Assembly (NCBI GenBank): GCA_031431125.1
Contig: JANPCX010000061.1
Span: 62,001-126,000 of the forward strand
Reading direction: 5' to 3'
From: JANPCX01 sp031431125
GTDB lineage: Bacteria; Pseudomonadota; Gammaproteobacteria; Burkholderiales; Burkholderiaceae_C
Length of the DNA: 64,000 nt
Each line of letters starts with the position of its first letter. Within the stretch, counting starts at the first letter, position 1. Shown one piece after another: positions 26,489 to 34,735 of this stretch. Below the pieces are notes generated by a model. The model made no database searches, was not told the DNA's origin, and saw only the letters and a list, made by a program, of their open reading frames with translations. The translations under genes and the position numbers were made by a program.

Positions 26489-27718
26489 CTAACGCGCGTT
26501 GCGCTTGCGGTAACCGTCCAAGAAACGGGCGATGCGGCCAATGGCTTCGGCCAGGTCGTCGGAATTGGGCAAGAAAACAATGCGGAAGTGGTCGGGCGTG
26601 GCCCAGTTGAAGCCTGTGCCTTGCACGATGAGCACCTTCTCTTCGGCGAGCAGCTCGTAGGCGAACTGTTGGTCGTCGGCGATGGGGTACATCTGTGCAT
26701 CCAACTTGGGGAACATGTAAAGCGCGGCTTTGGGCTTGACGACGCTGACACCGGGAATTTGGCTGAGCAACTCGTAAGCCAAATCGCGCTGGCGGCACAA
26801 GCGGCCGCCCGGCGCCACCAAGTCTTTGATGCTTTGGTAACCACCGAGGGCGGTTTGAATCGCCAACTGCCCGGGTGTGTTGGAGCACAGGCGCATCGAG
26901 GCCAGCATGTTCAGTCCTTCGATGTAGTCCTTGGCATGGCGTTTCTCGCCCGACACCACCATCCACCCTGCGCGGTAACCACAAGCGCGGTAGTTTTTGG
27001 ACAGGCCGTTGAAGGTGACAAAGAGCACATCGTCAGCCAGCGAAGCAATGCTGGTGTGGGTGATGTCGTCGTAAATCGTTTTGTCGTAAATTTCGTCGGC
27101 GAAGACGATGAGCTGGTGCTGGCGAGCCAGTTCCACGATCTCCAACAAAACGCTGTCGGGGTAGAGGGCACCCGTCGGGTTGTTGGGGTTGATGACCACG
27201 ATCGCCTTGGTATTGGGCGTGATCTTCTTTTTCATGTCGGCGATGTCGGGCAACCAACCCGACTGCTCGTCGCAGATGTAGTGCACCGGCGTTCCACCCG
27301 ACAGTGCCACGGCGGCGGTGTAAAGCGGGTAGTCGGGCGAGGGGATCAACACCTCGTCACCATCGTTGAGCAAGGCATTCATGCTCATCACGATGAGCTC
27401 GGACGCGCCGTTGCCGAGGTAAACATCGTCCACCGTCACGCCACGGATGTTTTTCTCTTGGGTGTAATGCACCACGGCTTTACGCGGCGCGAACAAACCC
27501 TTGCTGTCGGTGTAGCCCGCCGCATCGGGCATGTTGCGGATCATGTCTTGCACGATCTCGTCGGGCGGCATCAAACCAAAGGCGGCAATGTTGCCGATGT
27601 TGAGCTTGATGATTTTGTGGCCCTCTTCTTCCATCTGCCGGGCTTTGTCCAGCACCGGGCCACGGATGTCGTAGCACACGTTGGCGAGCTTGCTGGACTT
27701 GACGATGGGTTTCAACAC
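26489..27718 (-). CDS. alaA: AlaA-type alanine/pyruvate aminotransferase
   Basis: PLP enzyme that makes alanine from pyruvate and glutamate. It aligns over its whole length with E. coli AlaA: KSSKLANVCYDIRGPVL at the N-terminus, NPNNPTGALYP, FADEIYDKTIYDD, and the PLP lysine in FNGLSKNYRACGYRAGW. No ATG lies near the family N-terminus. I choose GTG at 27718, six bases after AGGAG; the next codon is TTG at 27715 and could also serve. A longer reading from the ATG at 27814 adds non-homologous sequence and is rejected. It is divergent from the Mth938-like gene. Confidence 0.93.
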   Translation of the reverse strand: MLKPIVKSSKLANVCYDIRGPVLDKARQMEEEGHKIIKLNIGNIAAFGLMPPDEIVQDMIRNMPDAAGYTDSKGLFAPRKAVVHYTQEKNIRGVTVDDVYLGNGASELIVMSMNALLNDGDEVLIPSPDYPLYTAAVALSGGTPVHYICDEQSGWLPDIADMKKKITPNTKAIVVINPNNPTGALYPDSVLLEIVELARQHQLIVFADEIYDKTIYDDITHTSIASLADDVLFVTFNGLSKNYRACGYRAGWMVVSGEKRHAKDYIEGLNMLASMRLCSNTPGQLAIQTALGGYQSIKDLVAPGGRLCRQRDLAYELLSQIPGVSVVKPKAALYMFPKLDAQMYPIADDQQFAYELLAEEKVLIVQGTGFNWATPDHFRIVFLPNSDDLAEAIGRIARFLDGYRKRNAR

Positions 27719-27773
27719 GGGGGCTCCTGAACGCAAACCCGGGTGGGACGCCGGGACTGTGCGGTGCACAAAA

Positions 27774-27781
27774 ACTATAAT
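27774..27781. promoter_or_regulatory. Overlapping divergent -10 boxes (alaA / Mth938-like gene)
   Basis: ACTATAAT reads TATAAT rightward and TATAGT leftward. It lies 54 bases before the rightward TTG start and 55 bases before the leftward GTG start. No convincing -35 boxes were found on either side, so confidence is low. Confidence 0.35.
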
Positions 27782-27834
27782 TTTAGGCGCAGGTCGCGCC
27801 ATCCGCGCAGCCACTGTCTTGAAAAGCAGCTTTC

Positions 27835-28242
27835 TTGAAACTCAACGCCGAACGCATAGAAGGCACGAATGCCATCACACGCCACAGCCTGGAGGGCGTG
27901 GTGATCAACGGGCGAACGTTTACCCAACATGTGGTGATTCCCTGGCAGGGCGATGTTTTCTCCTGGGCGCCGGGAGGATTCGAGGGCCTTTCTGAAGACG
28001 ACTTTGGCCAATTGCTGGCCTTAAAACCCGAATTGGTCGTTTTTGGCACCGGCAGCCGCTTGCGTTTTGCCGCGCCCCGCTTGCAGCGGACATTGATCAA
28101 TGCACGCATCGGCGTTGAAACCATGGACACGGCAGCCGCCTGCCGCACCTACAACGTCCTGCTGGGTGAAGGGCGGTGTGTGGTGGCGGCCCTGCTTTTC
28201 GACACCGCACTGGCAAATTCCGTGGGCGCGACGCCCAGGTGA
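27835..28242 (+). CDS. Mth938-like domain protein (DUF498/DUF598)
   Basis: Small protein of 135 residues matching the Mth938-like/NDUFAF3 fold family. ITRHSLEGVVINGRTFTQHV is near the start, followed by LVVFGTGSRLRFAAP in the middle and GVETMDTAAACRTYNVL near the C-terminus. Mitochondrial relatives assist complex I assembly; the bacterial role is unknown. Translation probably begins at TTG 27835, because no ATG or GTG lies at the family N-terminus. The upstream AGCAG is only a weak ribosome site. bcp follows after about 100 bases. Confidence 0.85.
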   Translation: MKLNAERIEGTNAITRHSLEGVVINGRTFTQHVVIPWQGDVFSWAPGGFEGLSEDDFGQLLALKPELVVFGTGSRLRFAAPRLQRTLINARIGVETMDTAAACRTYNVLLGEGRCVVAALLFDTALANSVGATPR

Positions 28243-28296
28243 GTGCCAACAACCGGCTTGCAACCCCCACGGCCAAGGTCTGCCGCGCTCAGCCGC

Positions 28297-28302
28297 TATA
28301 AT
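28297..28302 (+). promoter_or_regulatory. Possible -10 box for bcp
   Basis: Perfect TATAAT flanked by short inverted CCGC/GCGG arms, 45 bases before the bcp start. No matching -35 hexamer at normal spacing. Confidence 0.4.
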
Positions 28303-28346
28303 CTGCGGTTACGCGCCCAACGGGTGCCAACTGCACAGAAGACTTC

Positions 28347-28814
28347 ATGACGCCAGCTCTCAACAAACCCCTTCCGGACTTTGAAGCGCTCGCAACCGGC
28401 GGTGTGAAGTTCACACCCCAAGCCTTCGCCGGTCAAAACATTGTTTTGTACTTTTACCCCAAAGACAATACCCCCGGCTGCACCACGGAAGCCATGCAGT
28501 TCCGTGACCACCACAAAGACTTTGTGAAAGCCGGTGCGGTCGTGTTTGGCGTATCGCGCGACAACATGGCGTCGCACGAAAAGTTCAAGCAAAACCTCGA
28601 GTTGCCCTTCGAGCTGATCGCCGACACCGAAGAGAAACTGTGCCATATGTTTGGCGTGGTGAAAAACAAAATCATGTACGGCAAGAAGGTCAAGGGCATT
28701 GAGCGCAGCACCTTTTTGATCGACGGCACCGGCATGTTGGTCGGCGAATGGCGTGGCTTGAAGGTGGCAGGGCATGTGGAAGAGGTGCTCAAGGCCGTCA
28801 AAGCGATTAAATAG
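28347..28814 (+). CDS. bcp: Thioredoxin-dependent peroxiredoxin (BCP type)
   Basis: Reduces hydroperoxides in the cytoplasm. It has 155 residues. The peroxidatic cysteine is in YPKDNTPGCTTEAMQFRD (near residue 46). The usual second cysteine five residues later is absent. Another cysteine in EEKLCHMFGV could resolve, or the enzyme may be one-Cys. AGAAGA precedes the ATG. A strong terminator follows the stop codon, so the gene ends its transcript. Confidence 0.93.
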   Translation: MTPALNKPLPDFEALATGGVKFTPQAFAGQNIVLYFYPKDNTPGCTTEAMQFRDHHKDFVKAGAVVFGVSRDNMASHEKFKQNLELPFELIADTEEKLCHMFGVVKNKIMYGKKVKGIERSTFLIDGTGMLVGEWRGLKVAGHVEEVLKAVKAIK

Positions 28815-28847
28815 GCCGCCTGAACATCAGCGCTTACACAGACCTAC

Positions 28848-28876
28848 AAAAAGTCGACCTTTGTGTCGACTTTTTT
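28848..28876 (+). terminator. Rho-independent terminator after bcp
   Basis: Perfect 11-bp stem AAAAAGTCGAC / GTCGACTTTTT with loop CTTTGT, followed by more T. The A-run on the 5' side means it could also work on the opposite strand. Confidence 0.92.
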
Positions 28877-28917
28877 GTTTTTCAGCCACGTTCGGCGACT
28901 GTCGGGCCGGCAGCACA

Positions 28918-28946
28918 TTGGATGCGTCACTGTGCTTGTGCATAAT
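28918..28946 (+). promoter_or_regulatory. Sigma-70-like promoter upstream of phoH
   Basis: TTGGAT, 17 bases, CATAAT. It lies between the bcp terminator and a second terminator-like hairpin, so the transcript would begin near 28953 and meet that hairpin before the phoH start. Confidence 0.55.
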
Positions 28947-28986
28947 GGTTCATGCCCATGCGATGTGCATTGACCACTTCCCCAAC

Positions 28987-29023
28987 AAAGCCGCCCAGGC
29001 CACTGTGCGGCTTTTGTCTTTTT
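28987..29023 (+). terminator. Terminator-like hairpin in the phoH leader
   Basis: AAAGCCGC pairs with GCGGCTTT across a 12-base loop, followed by TGTCTTTTT. No rightward gene ends here, since bcp has its own terminator at 28848. The hairpin ends 28 bases before the phoH ATG and could attenuate it. Confidence 0.65.
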
Positions 29024-29050
29024 CAGCCTCCTCAGCCGAGTTGACCCTCC

Positions 29051-30718
29051 ATGCCACTGCCCAAGCCACCTGCTAAACGAGCCGCCCTCCTCAACCCCGC
29101 TGAATTTGATGCCCAAGCCGCGCCCAAGCCCACCAAACGGTCAGCCGCCCAAGCTTCATCGTCCACCGCCACCGAGCCCTCTGCAGAGCTGAACCTCTAC
29201 GACCCGCGCCCACAAACGATTCCCCATCCGGCACCGCCGCGTGCATCTGCACCCAGCGTCACCGCGAAAGCTCCGACAGCCCAGGCCAAAGCGCGCCCTG
29301 CCAAGTCCAAGCCCTCTGGGCCACCGAAACTTTTTGTGCTGGACACCAATGTGCTGATGCACGACCCGATGAGCCTGTTCCGCTTTGAAGAGCACGACAT
29401 CTACTTGCCGATGATCACGCTCGAAGAGCTGGACGGCCACAAAAAGGGCATGACCGAGGTGGCCCGCAACGCCCGCCAAGTCAGCCGTGACCTGGATGGC
29501 CTGGCCGTCGACATGGGCACGCGCGATGCCAACGGCATGACCGATGGCCTGCCCTTGAACCGCACCGGCCACCGCGAAGCCCTGGGCAAAGTGTTCTTCC
29601 AAACCCATTTGGTCAACGTCACCTTGCCTGATGGCCTGCCCCAAGGCAAAGCCGACAACCAAATCCTGGGGGTGGTCAAGTCGCTGCGGGAGCAACAGCC
29701 ACAGCGCGATGTGATCTTGGTGTCCAAAGACATCAACATGCGCATCAAAGCACGGGCTTTGGGTTTGCCTGCGGAGGACTACTTCAACGATAAAACCCTG
29801 GACGATGGTGACTTGCTCTACACCGGCGTGCTCGCCCTGCCCTCGGACTTCTGGGACCGCCACGGCAAAACCATGGAGAGCTGGCAACAAGGCGGCCTCA
29901 CTTACTACCGCATCAGTGGGCCCTTGGTGCCGTCGCTGTTGATCAACCAGTTTGTTTTCTTGGAAGCGCCCGGCGCGGCTCCTTTGTACGCCAAGGTGAC
30001 CGAAATCACGGGCAAAACTGCGGTGCTGCGCACGCTGCGCGAATACACGCATCAGAAGAACGCCGTTTGGGGCGTCACAGCGCGCAACCGCGAGCAAAAC
30101 TTTGGCCTGAACTTGCTGATGGACCCCGACTGCGACTTCATCACGCTGACTGGAACGGCAGGCACGGGCAAAACCTTGATGACGCTGGCGGCTGGCTTGT
30201 CACAGGTGATGGAAGACCGCCGTTACTCCGAGATCATCGTCACGCGGGTGACCGTCCCCGTAGGTGAGGACATCGGCTTTTTGCCCGGCACCGAAGAAGA
30301 AAAGATGGGCCCCTGGATGGGTGCGCTTGACGACAACTTGGAGGTCCTGGCCAAGAACGACAGCGGGGCTGGTGAATGGGGCCGCGCCGCAACGAATGAT
30401 TTGGTGCGCAGCAAGATCAAGATCAAAAGCCTGAACTTCATGCGCGGGCGCACCTTTTTGAACAAATTCGTCATCATTGATGAGGCGCAAAACCTGACGC
30501 CCAAACAAATGAAGACCTTGATCACCCGCGCCGGCCCCGGCACCAAAATCGTGTGCTTGGGTAACCTGGCACAAATTGACACGCCCTACCTCACAGAAGG
30601 CAGCTCAGGCCTGACCTATGCCGTAGACCGCTTCAAAGGCTGGCCGCATTCGGGCCATGTCACGCTGGCAAGGGGTGAACGTTCTCGTTTGGCGGACTTT
30701 GCATCTGAAGTGCTCTGA
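29051..30718 (+). CDS. PhoH-family ATPase with N-terminal PIN domain
   Basis: Protein of 555 residues. Residues 1-95 are low-complexity (Ala, Pro, Lys). The PIN ribonuclease domain begins at KLFVLDTNVLMHDP and includes LEELDGHKKG and the acidic ...VSKDIN. The C-terminal PhoH ATPase has Walker A TGTAGTGKTL and Walker B FVIIDEAQNLTPKQMK, with TRVTVPVGEDIGFLPG between them. PIN-PhoH (PhoH2) proteins are RNA helicase/nucleases in some bacteria, so an RNA-processing role is likely. A hairpin sits in its leader. Confidence 0.92.
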   Translation: MPLPKPPAKRAALLNPAEFDAQAAPKPTKRSAAQASSSTATEPSAELNLYDPRPQTIPHPAPPRASAPSVTAKAPTAQAKARPAKSKPSGPPKLFVLDTNVLMHDPMSLFRFEEHDIYLPMITLEELDGHKKGMTEVARNARQVSRDLDGLAVDMGTRDANGMTDGLPLNRTGHREALGKVFFQTHLVNVTLPDGLPQGKADNQILGVVKSLREQQPQRDVILVSKDINMRIKARALGLPAEDYFNDKTLDDGDLLYTGVLALPSDFWDRHGKTMESWQQGGLTYYRISGPLVPSLLINQFVFLEAPGAAPLYAKVTEITGKTAVLRTLREYTHQKNAVWGVTARNREQNFGLNLLMDPDCDFITLTGTAGTGKTLMTLAAGLSQVMEDRRYSEIIVTRVTVPVGEDIGFLPGTEEEKMGPWMGALDDNLEVLAKNDSGAGEWGRAATNDLVRSKIKIKSLNFMRGRTFLNKFVIIDEAQNLTPKQMKTLITRAGPGTKIVCLGNLAQIDTPYLTEGSSGLTYAVDRFKGWPHSGHVTLARGERSRLADFASEVL

Positions 30719-30944
30719 GAGCGCCTTCAAGCAGCCCGACAGAACAAAGCTCGGTCACCTCCAAGCCTTGGCGCAAAAGCCAAGAAGAGTCGAACCAACC
30801 GGGACCTTCTGGGGCCCAGTGGGGCTCAACAATGCTGCCTGATGGTGTGGACTGATCGCTGGTGGGAATAGGCACCAGGGACCAGTTCGGCACCACGCTC
30901 TCTTGGGGCAAGTGCCTGGAAAAACCTTCATTCATGCGCGCCAT
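30660..30944 (-). CDS. Small protein of unknown function
   Basis: 94 residues with an excellent ribosome site (AGGAGG, seven bases before the ATG). The sequence has ordinary protein character: NEGFSRHLPQESVVPNWSLV and later GPGWFDSSWLLRQGLEVTEL. There is no signal peptide or membrane segment. It is convergent with phoH and its 3' end overlaps the last 59 bases of phoH on the other strand. I do not recognise a family. Real coding is likely from the start signal and sequence but not certain. Confidence 0.55.
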   Translation of the reverse strand: MARMNEGFSRHLPQESVVPNWSLVPIPTSDQSTPSGSIVEPHWAPEGPGWFDSSWLLRQGLEVTELCSVGLLEGALRALQMQSPPNENVHPLPA

Positions 30945-31312
30945 GGGGCTGCCTCCTGTTTGTCAATTCACTGCGTTCAATGTGCAATGAAGTGTTGCAA
31001 GCGGGGCATGCCCAGGCCATCCCTCCCTGGTTGGGAGATGCGGCTTTTTTGACTCCCTCTGACGGGTTGTCCAGGCCCCACCCCTGTGGGGGAGCCGGAC
31101 ATGGATCGGGTGTTGGGTCGCTACCAATCCCGCAGTGAAGGACACATGATCAACGCGCGTGGGTAGTTGCGGTTGCCCAGCCACGAAGAATCCGAGGCTT
31201 TGTGTCGTATCAGCACATGCCCTTCACTGCGAAATCGGGGAGAAATAGAGGCAAACCATGGAAGATCTTCCATGGCTTGGCTTTCTGTATTTCTACCTCT
31301 TGACCTTAAAAC
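30945..31312. other. Intergenic stretch with several palindromes
   Basis: No convincing gene in 368 bases. It contains short hairpins (CTCCC-GGGAG near 31024, CCCCAC-GTGGGG near 31078) and the long palindrome listed at 31256-31275. It lies downstream of the leftward paralogue operon and may hold its transcription end. A 73-residue leftward frame here has no ribosome site or protein character. Confidence 0.5.
31256..31275. repeat. Perfect 20-bp palindrome inside a longer imperfect hairpin
   Basis: CCATGGAAGATCTTCCATGG. One mismatch further out the pairing continues (CAA/TTG), and AGAAATA / TATTTCT arms near 31241 and 31288 bound it. It sits just past the stop of the last paralogue (31313), so it may form the 3' end of that transcript. 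There is no T-run. Confidence 0.6.
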
Positions 31313-32938
31313 TCAACGCTCCGAACCATGGGGCCATGTGATGCCATAGTTGGCAGCGACCCCAGCGCTGGCGCTCGGGTTGGTGACCTTGATGAAGGCT
31401 GCGCCCAGCACAGGCAAACCACTGGGCCTTTGACTGCTGTAGCGGAAGCTGGCCCATCCATTGACATAGGCCACCGCGGTTTGACGCTGCGCCACGTTGG
31501 CGCTGAAAACGGATTGGCTGCCAAACGACATCACATGGGCCACGCCACACACAGGCACAATGGTCACCAGAGTGGTCAGCGCTGTGTCGGGTGACTCGCC
31601 GTCGCGCGAGAAACCGAAGTGCTGGTTCGAGCTGTAGAGCTGGCAAACCTGGTCGCGGTTGCCATCCACCATGGTGTTGTCCGAATCAAAAAACTGGCTG
31701 TTGCTGCCAGCGGCCGGAACCACAGAGAACACACGCGCCAGCGCCGCCGTTTGGTTGTAGTCATAACCCACGCTGTAGCGACGCAGGGGCATGGACATCA
31801 ACCAGTCGGTTTGAGCCGAAATGGAGGCTTCAGTCGCGTACTGGTTGCGCACCTCGGGTGTGGCCAACAGCTTTGTCAACTCACCCGCTGTGGTACGCGC
31901 ATTCGCCGCCGAAGCAGGCAGGTAGTAAGGCGTCGACAAATCGGGCAAGTCATGGGACAGAGCCCTCACTGCGATGGTGGAAGTCGGGTTCGACAGGTTG
32001 CCGTCGGCGTCCTTGATTCGTCCGGCCACGCCCGCAGAAGCCATCAGCGGATCGGCGGTGAAACGTTCAGGCTGCGCCACCCCAACGCCATTTTGTGGAA
32101 ACACCACATAGTTGCCCCGTGCTGTGTTGCCCTGGGCATTGACCGCACGAAATGCCGTCGCAGCACCCGAAAATGTGGTCGTTCCACGCACGTCCAGCAC
32201 ATACCAGCTGCCGCTGATGTTGCCCGTGGGCGTGGCAAAACCCCAATCCGCCGCCAAGGCTTCGGTGTCCTGGTCAATCAGAAACATTTCATCCAGAACC
32301 GCCGTCGCACAAGGTGCGACACCGTCAACATGCTTGATGGTGGTGTGCAGCGCCGAGCGGGCATTGCTTGCAGCCCCGTACACCGCTGCCGATGGAATGT
32401 CGGCTGCCACAATGGCTTCAACATAACCTTCACGTGTCGCATTGACCTGGACGGGTGCGGTCCAGGTCGCTTTCAAACGCGTTGTACCAAACGGTTGCCC
32501 AGAGACCGAATTCAGCTTGGGGTAGGTGCAGCTGGGGTCCGCCGTGCTCAGTTGCGCGCGGCCATCTGCGGCCATGGTCAAGGTGGCAGTCCACACATCA
32601 CGCGGCGCCAGCAGCACGTAAAGGCTGAGCAAGTTGTCGCCATTGCCCGCGCCGCGAAAACGCAGCTTCACCGCCTTGCCGTTGTTCGCATCGGCATTGA
32701 CCAAATGCAGCACCGTGGCCTGCCCGTTTTGCACGGTGTAGTAGGGCACGATCAAAGCATGGCCGGGGCCGCTTTCGCTCATTTTGTAGCCCACCGCATC
32801 GGTCGCGCCGAGCTGTGTTTTGCTCGGCGCGGTGCCCGTGCCTTGCAGCACAGCGGCATGGTTGGAACCAGCGAGGAACACACCACCGAGCAACATGGCG
32901 GTGTGCAGAACAAGGTGATGACAGCGATTTTTATTCAT
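31313..32938 (-). CDS. Exported surface-type protein, tandem paralogue 1
   Basis: 541 residues. The signal peptide begins MNKNRCHHLVLHTAMLLGGV and ends near SNHAAV. The mature part is beta-rich with few charges. It shares with its two neighbours LGATDAVG, VPYYTVQNGQATVLHLVNAD, GKAVKLRFRGAGNGD, a repeated PDLSTPYYLP, and the C-terminus AFIKVTNPSASAGVAANYG. I do not recognise a domain of known function; similar proteins in betaproteobacteria are often called cell surface proteins. AAGGAAA precedes the ATG. It is the last of four leftward genes and the most divergent at the C-terminus. Confidence 0.85.
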   Translation of the reverse strand: MNKNRCHHLVLHTAMLLGGVFLAGSNHAAVLQGTGTAPSKTQLGATDAVGYKMSESGPGHALIVPYYTVQNGQATVLHLVNADANNGKAVKLRFRGAGNGDNLLSLYVLLAPRDVWTATLTMAADGRAQLSTADPSCTYPKLNSVSGQPFGTTRLKATWTAPVQVNATREGYVEAIVAADIPSAAVYGAASNARSALHTTIKHVDGVAPCATAVLDEMFLIDQDTEALAADWGFATPTGNISGSWYVLDVRGTTTFSGAATAFRAVNAQGNTARGNYVVFPQNGVGVAQPERFTADPLMASAGVAGRIKDADGNLSNPTSTIAVRALSHDLPDLSTPYYLPASAANARTTAGELTKLLATPEVRNQYATEASISAQTDWLMSMPLRRYSVGYDYNQTAALARVFSVVPAAGSNSQFFDSDNTMVDGNRDQVCQLYSSNQHFGFSRDGESPDTALTTLVTIVPVCGVAHVMSFGSQSVFSANVAQRQTAVAYVNGWASFRYSSQRPSGLPVLGAAFIKVTNPSASAGVAANYGITWPHGSER

Positions 32939-33000
32939 GGTGTTTCCTTTTTTTAAATTGCAGGTTGAAGAAATGAAGGCCCAAGCCGACGTGGTCCGGC

Positions 33001-34674
33001 TCAGCGGATATAGCTGTGCGGCCAGGTGATGCCGTAGTTGCCCGAGACGCCGGGTTGGGCGGCGGGGTTGGTGAGCTTGATGAAGGAGGCGCCTAGGAGG
33101 GGAAGGCCGAGTTCATTGACTCCCGTCACGTTCATGAACAGCCAACCATGGGTAAACAGGCCCTCATCCAATCTCTGAGTTGTCAAACTGGAGCCCAAGG
33201 CGGAAGCAGCCCCCGCACTGCCCAAAGACACCACGGCAACTGCCCCGGGAAGTCTCAAACTAGGAGGAGGCACCCCCGTTAAGTACACACCCGAACTATT
33301 CCCAGTGCCCGAGCGGTCAAACGTTGATGTGGCGCCAGACCCCAAAGTGTTAAGTAGTTGCCCCCGAGACACATCGACGAGTTGTGACGAGTCGTGGAAG
33401 TAAGGCCGGGCGGATGAAGGTGAAAAGACTGGTGAATAAACGGTGCGCAATGCGCCGCTTGCACTCGCCGAGTAGTCATAGGCCAGGCTGTAGCGTTTGG
33501 TGGGCATGGACAAGACCCAATCGCTCTTGGCGGAGATTGATGGGTCAAGCGCGTACTGATTCCTCACGCTTTTGGCGGCCAGTATTTGCGTCAAATCACC
33601 CGCCGTGCGGCGCGCGCTCTGAACCGAAGCGGGCAGGTAGTAAGGCGTGGATAAGTCGGGCAAATCGGAGAAACGCGCCTGTACCACCGCCGCCTGAGTC
33701 AACGACCCCAAAGTACCTTGCGCTGTCATGGTTCGACCTGCCAGGCCCGCTGAAACGAGCAGTGGATCGGTCGTGAAGCGCTCAGGTTGTGCGACCGCTT
33801 CGCTGCTTTGCGGGAAGAGCACATAGTTGCCGCGTGCGGGACGACCGCTGCTGTTGATGGCCGTGAATGCGGTGGCAGTACCGTAGAAAGTGGTCGTACC
33901 GGGCACGTCAATGATGTACCAACTGCCCATGAGAGTCCCCGTGGGTGTGGCAAACCCACGGCTGGCCGCTACCGACTCAACGCTGGTGTCGGTGAGCAGC
34001 GCAGCGTCCAGCGCACTGGGTGCGCAAGTCGGCACGCCAGCCACGGGGGAGATGGCGGTGTACAGCGCCGACTGATTGTTTCCACCCGCACCGTAGCGCA
34101 GGTACGCCGGGATATCGGCCATCACGATGGCCTCTACATAACCCTCGCGTGTGTTGTTGGCCAACTCAGCAGCAGACCACTGCGGGTTCAACCGGGCGGT
34201 TGAGAATGGTTGCAACTGATTGGGCTGAATACGCGGGTAGGTACAACTGGTGTCCGCCGTGATGATGTGCGCCCGGCCATCGTTGCCCACCAGGACTGCG
34301 CCTGTCCACACATCGACGGGCGAGAGCAAGATGGTGAAATCCAGCAAGGTATCGCCATTGCCCGCCCCCCGGTAGCGCAGCTTGACCGCTTTGCCGTTGA
34401 CCGTGTCGGTGTTGACCAGGTGCAGCACCGACATCTGTCCAGCCTGCGCGGTGAAATAGGGCACCACCAGCATGTGCCCTGTTCCACTCTCGGCCATTTG
34501 GAAACCCACTGCATCGGTGGCACCGAGCTGGGTAGCACTTGGAATGCTTACTAAGGTAGCCGTCCCCGTGCCTTGGATGACACCTGCATGGGCCAGGTTG
34601 GCACCAGCGAAGAACACCCCACCGAGCAGCATGGCGGTGTGGAGAAGAAAGTGATGACAGCGATTTTTATTCAT
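33001..34674 (-). CDS. Exported surface-type protein, tandem paralogue 2
   Basis: 557 residues. The signal peptide is almost identical to that of paralogue 1 (MNKNRCHHFLLHTAMLLGGV), ending near NLAHAG. The C-terminus is nearly identical to that of paralogue 3 (GASFIKLTNPAAQPGVSGNY). The middle carries ARGNYVLFPQSSEAVAQPER and DLPDLSTPYYLPAS. Conserved cysteines in TADTSCTYPR and VPTCAPSALDA may pair. The mosaic suggests recombination between copies. AAGGGAA precedes the ATG. The spacers on both sides are themselves similar, so whole gene-plus-spacer units were duplicated. Confidence 0.85.
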   Translation of the reverse strand: MNKNRCHHFLLHTAMLLGGVFFAGANLAHAGVIQGTGTATLVSIPSATQLGATDAVGFQMAESGTGHMLVVPYFTAQAGQMSVLHLVNTDTVNGKAVKLRYRGAGNGDTLLDFTILLSPVDVWTGAVLVGNDGRAHIITADTSCTYPRIQPNQLQPFSTARLNPQWSAAELANNTREGYVEAIVMADIPAYLRYGAGGNNQSALYTAISPVAGVPTCAPSALDAALLTDTSVESVAASRGFATPTGTLMGSWYIIDVPGTTTFYGTATAFTAINSSGRPARGNYVLFPQSSEAVAQPERFTTDPLLVSAGLAGRTMTAQGTLGSLTQAAVVQARFSDLPDLSTPYYLPASVQSARRTAGDLTQILAAKSVRNQYALDPSISAKSDWVLSMPTKRYSLAYDYSASASGALRTVYSPVFSPSSARPYFHDSSQLVDVSRGQLLNTLGSGATSTFDRSGTGNSSGVYLTGVPPPSLRLPGAVAVVSLGSAGAASALGSSLTTQRLDEGLFTHGWLFMNVTGVNELGLPLLGASFIKLTNPAAQPGVSGNYGITWPHSYIR

Positions 34675-34735
34675 GGGGTTCCCTTTTTTTGTTCAAGGGT
34701 TGGAGAAATAAAGGCTCAAGACCATGTGATCCGGC

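Noticed and set aside
30963..31184. Leftward 73-codon frame in the gap after phoH
   Set aside because: No ribosome site, no protein character, and it overlaps several hairpins.
31619..32956. Rightward open frame of 445 codons opposite paralogue 1 (a similar one at 35564-36415 and at 37255-38460)
   Set aside because: Mirror frames of real exported proteins; Arg/His-rich translations without protein character.
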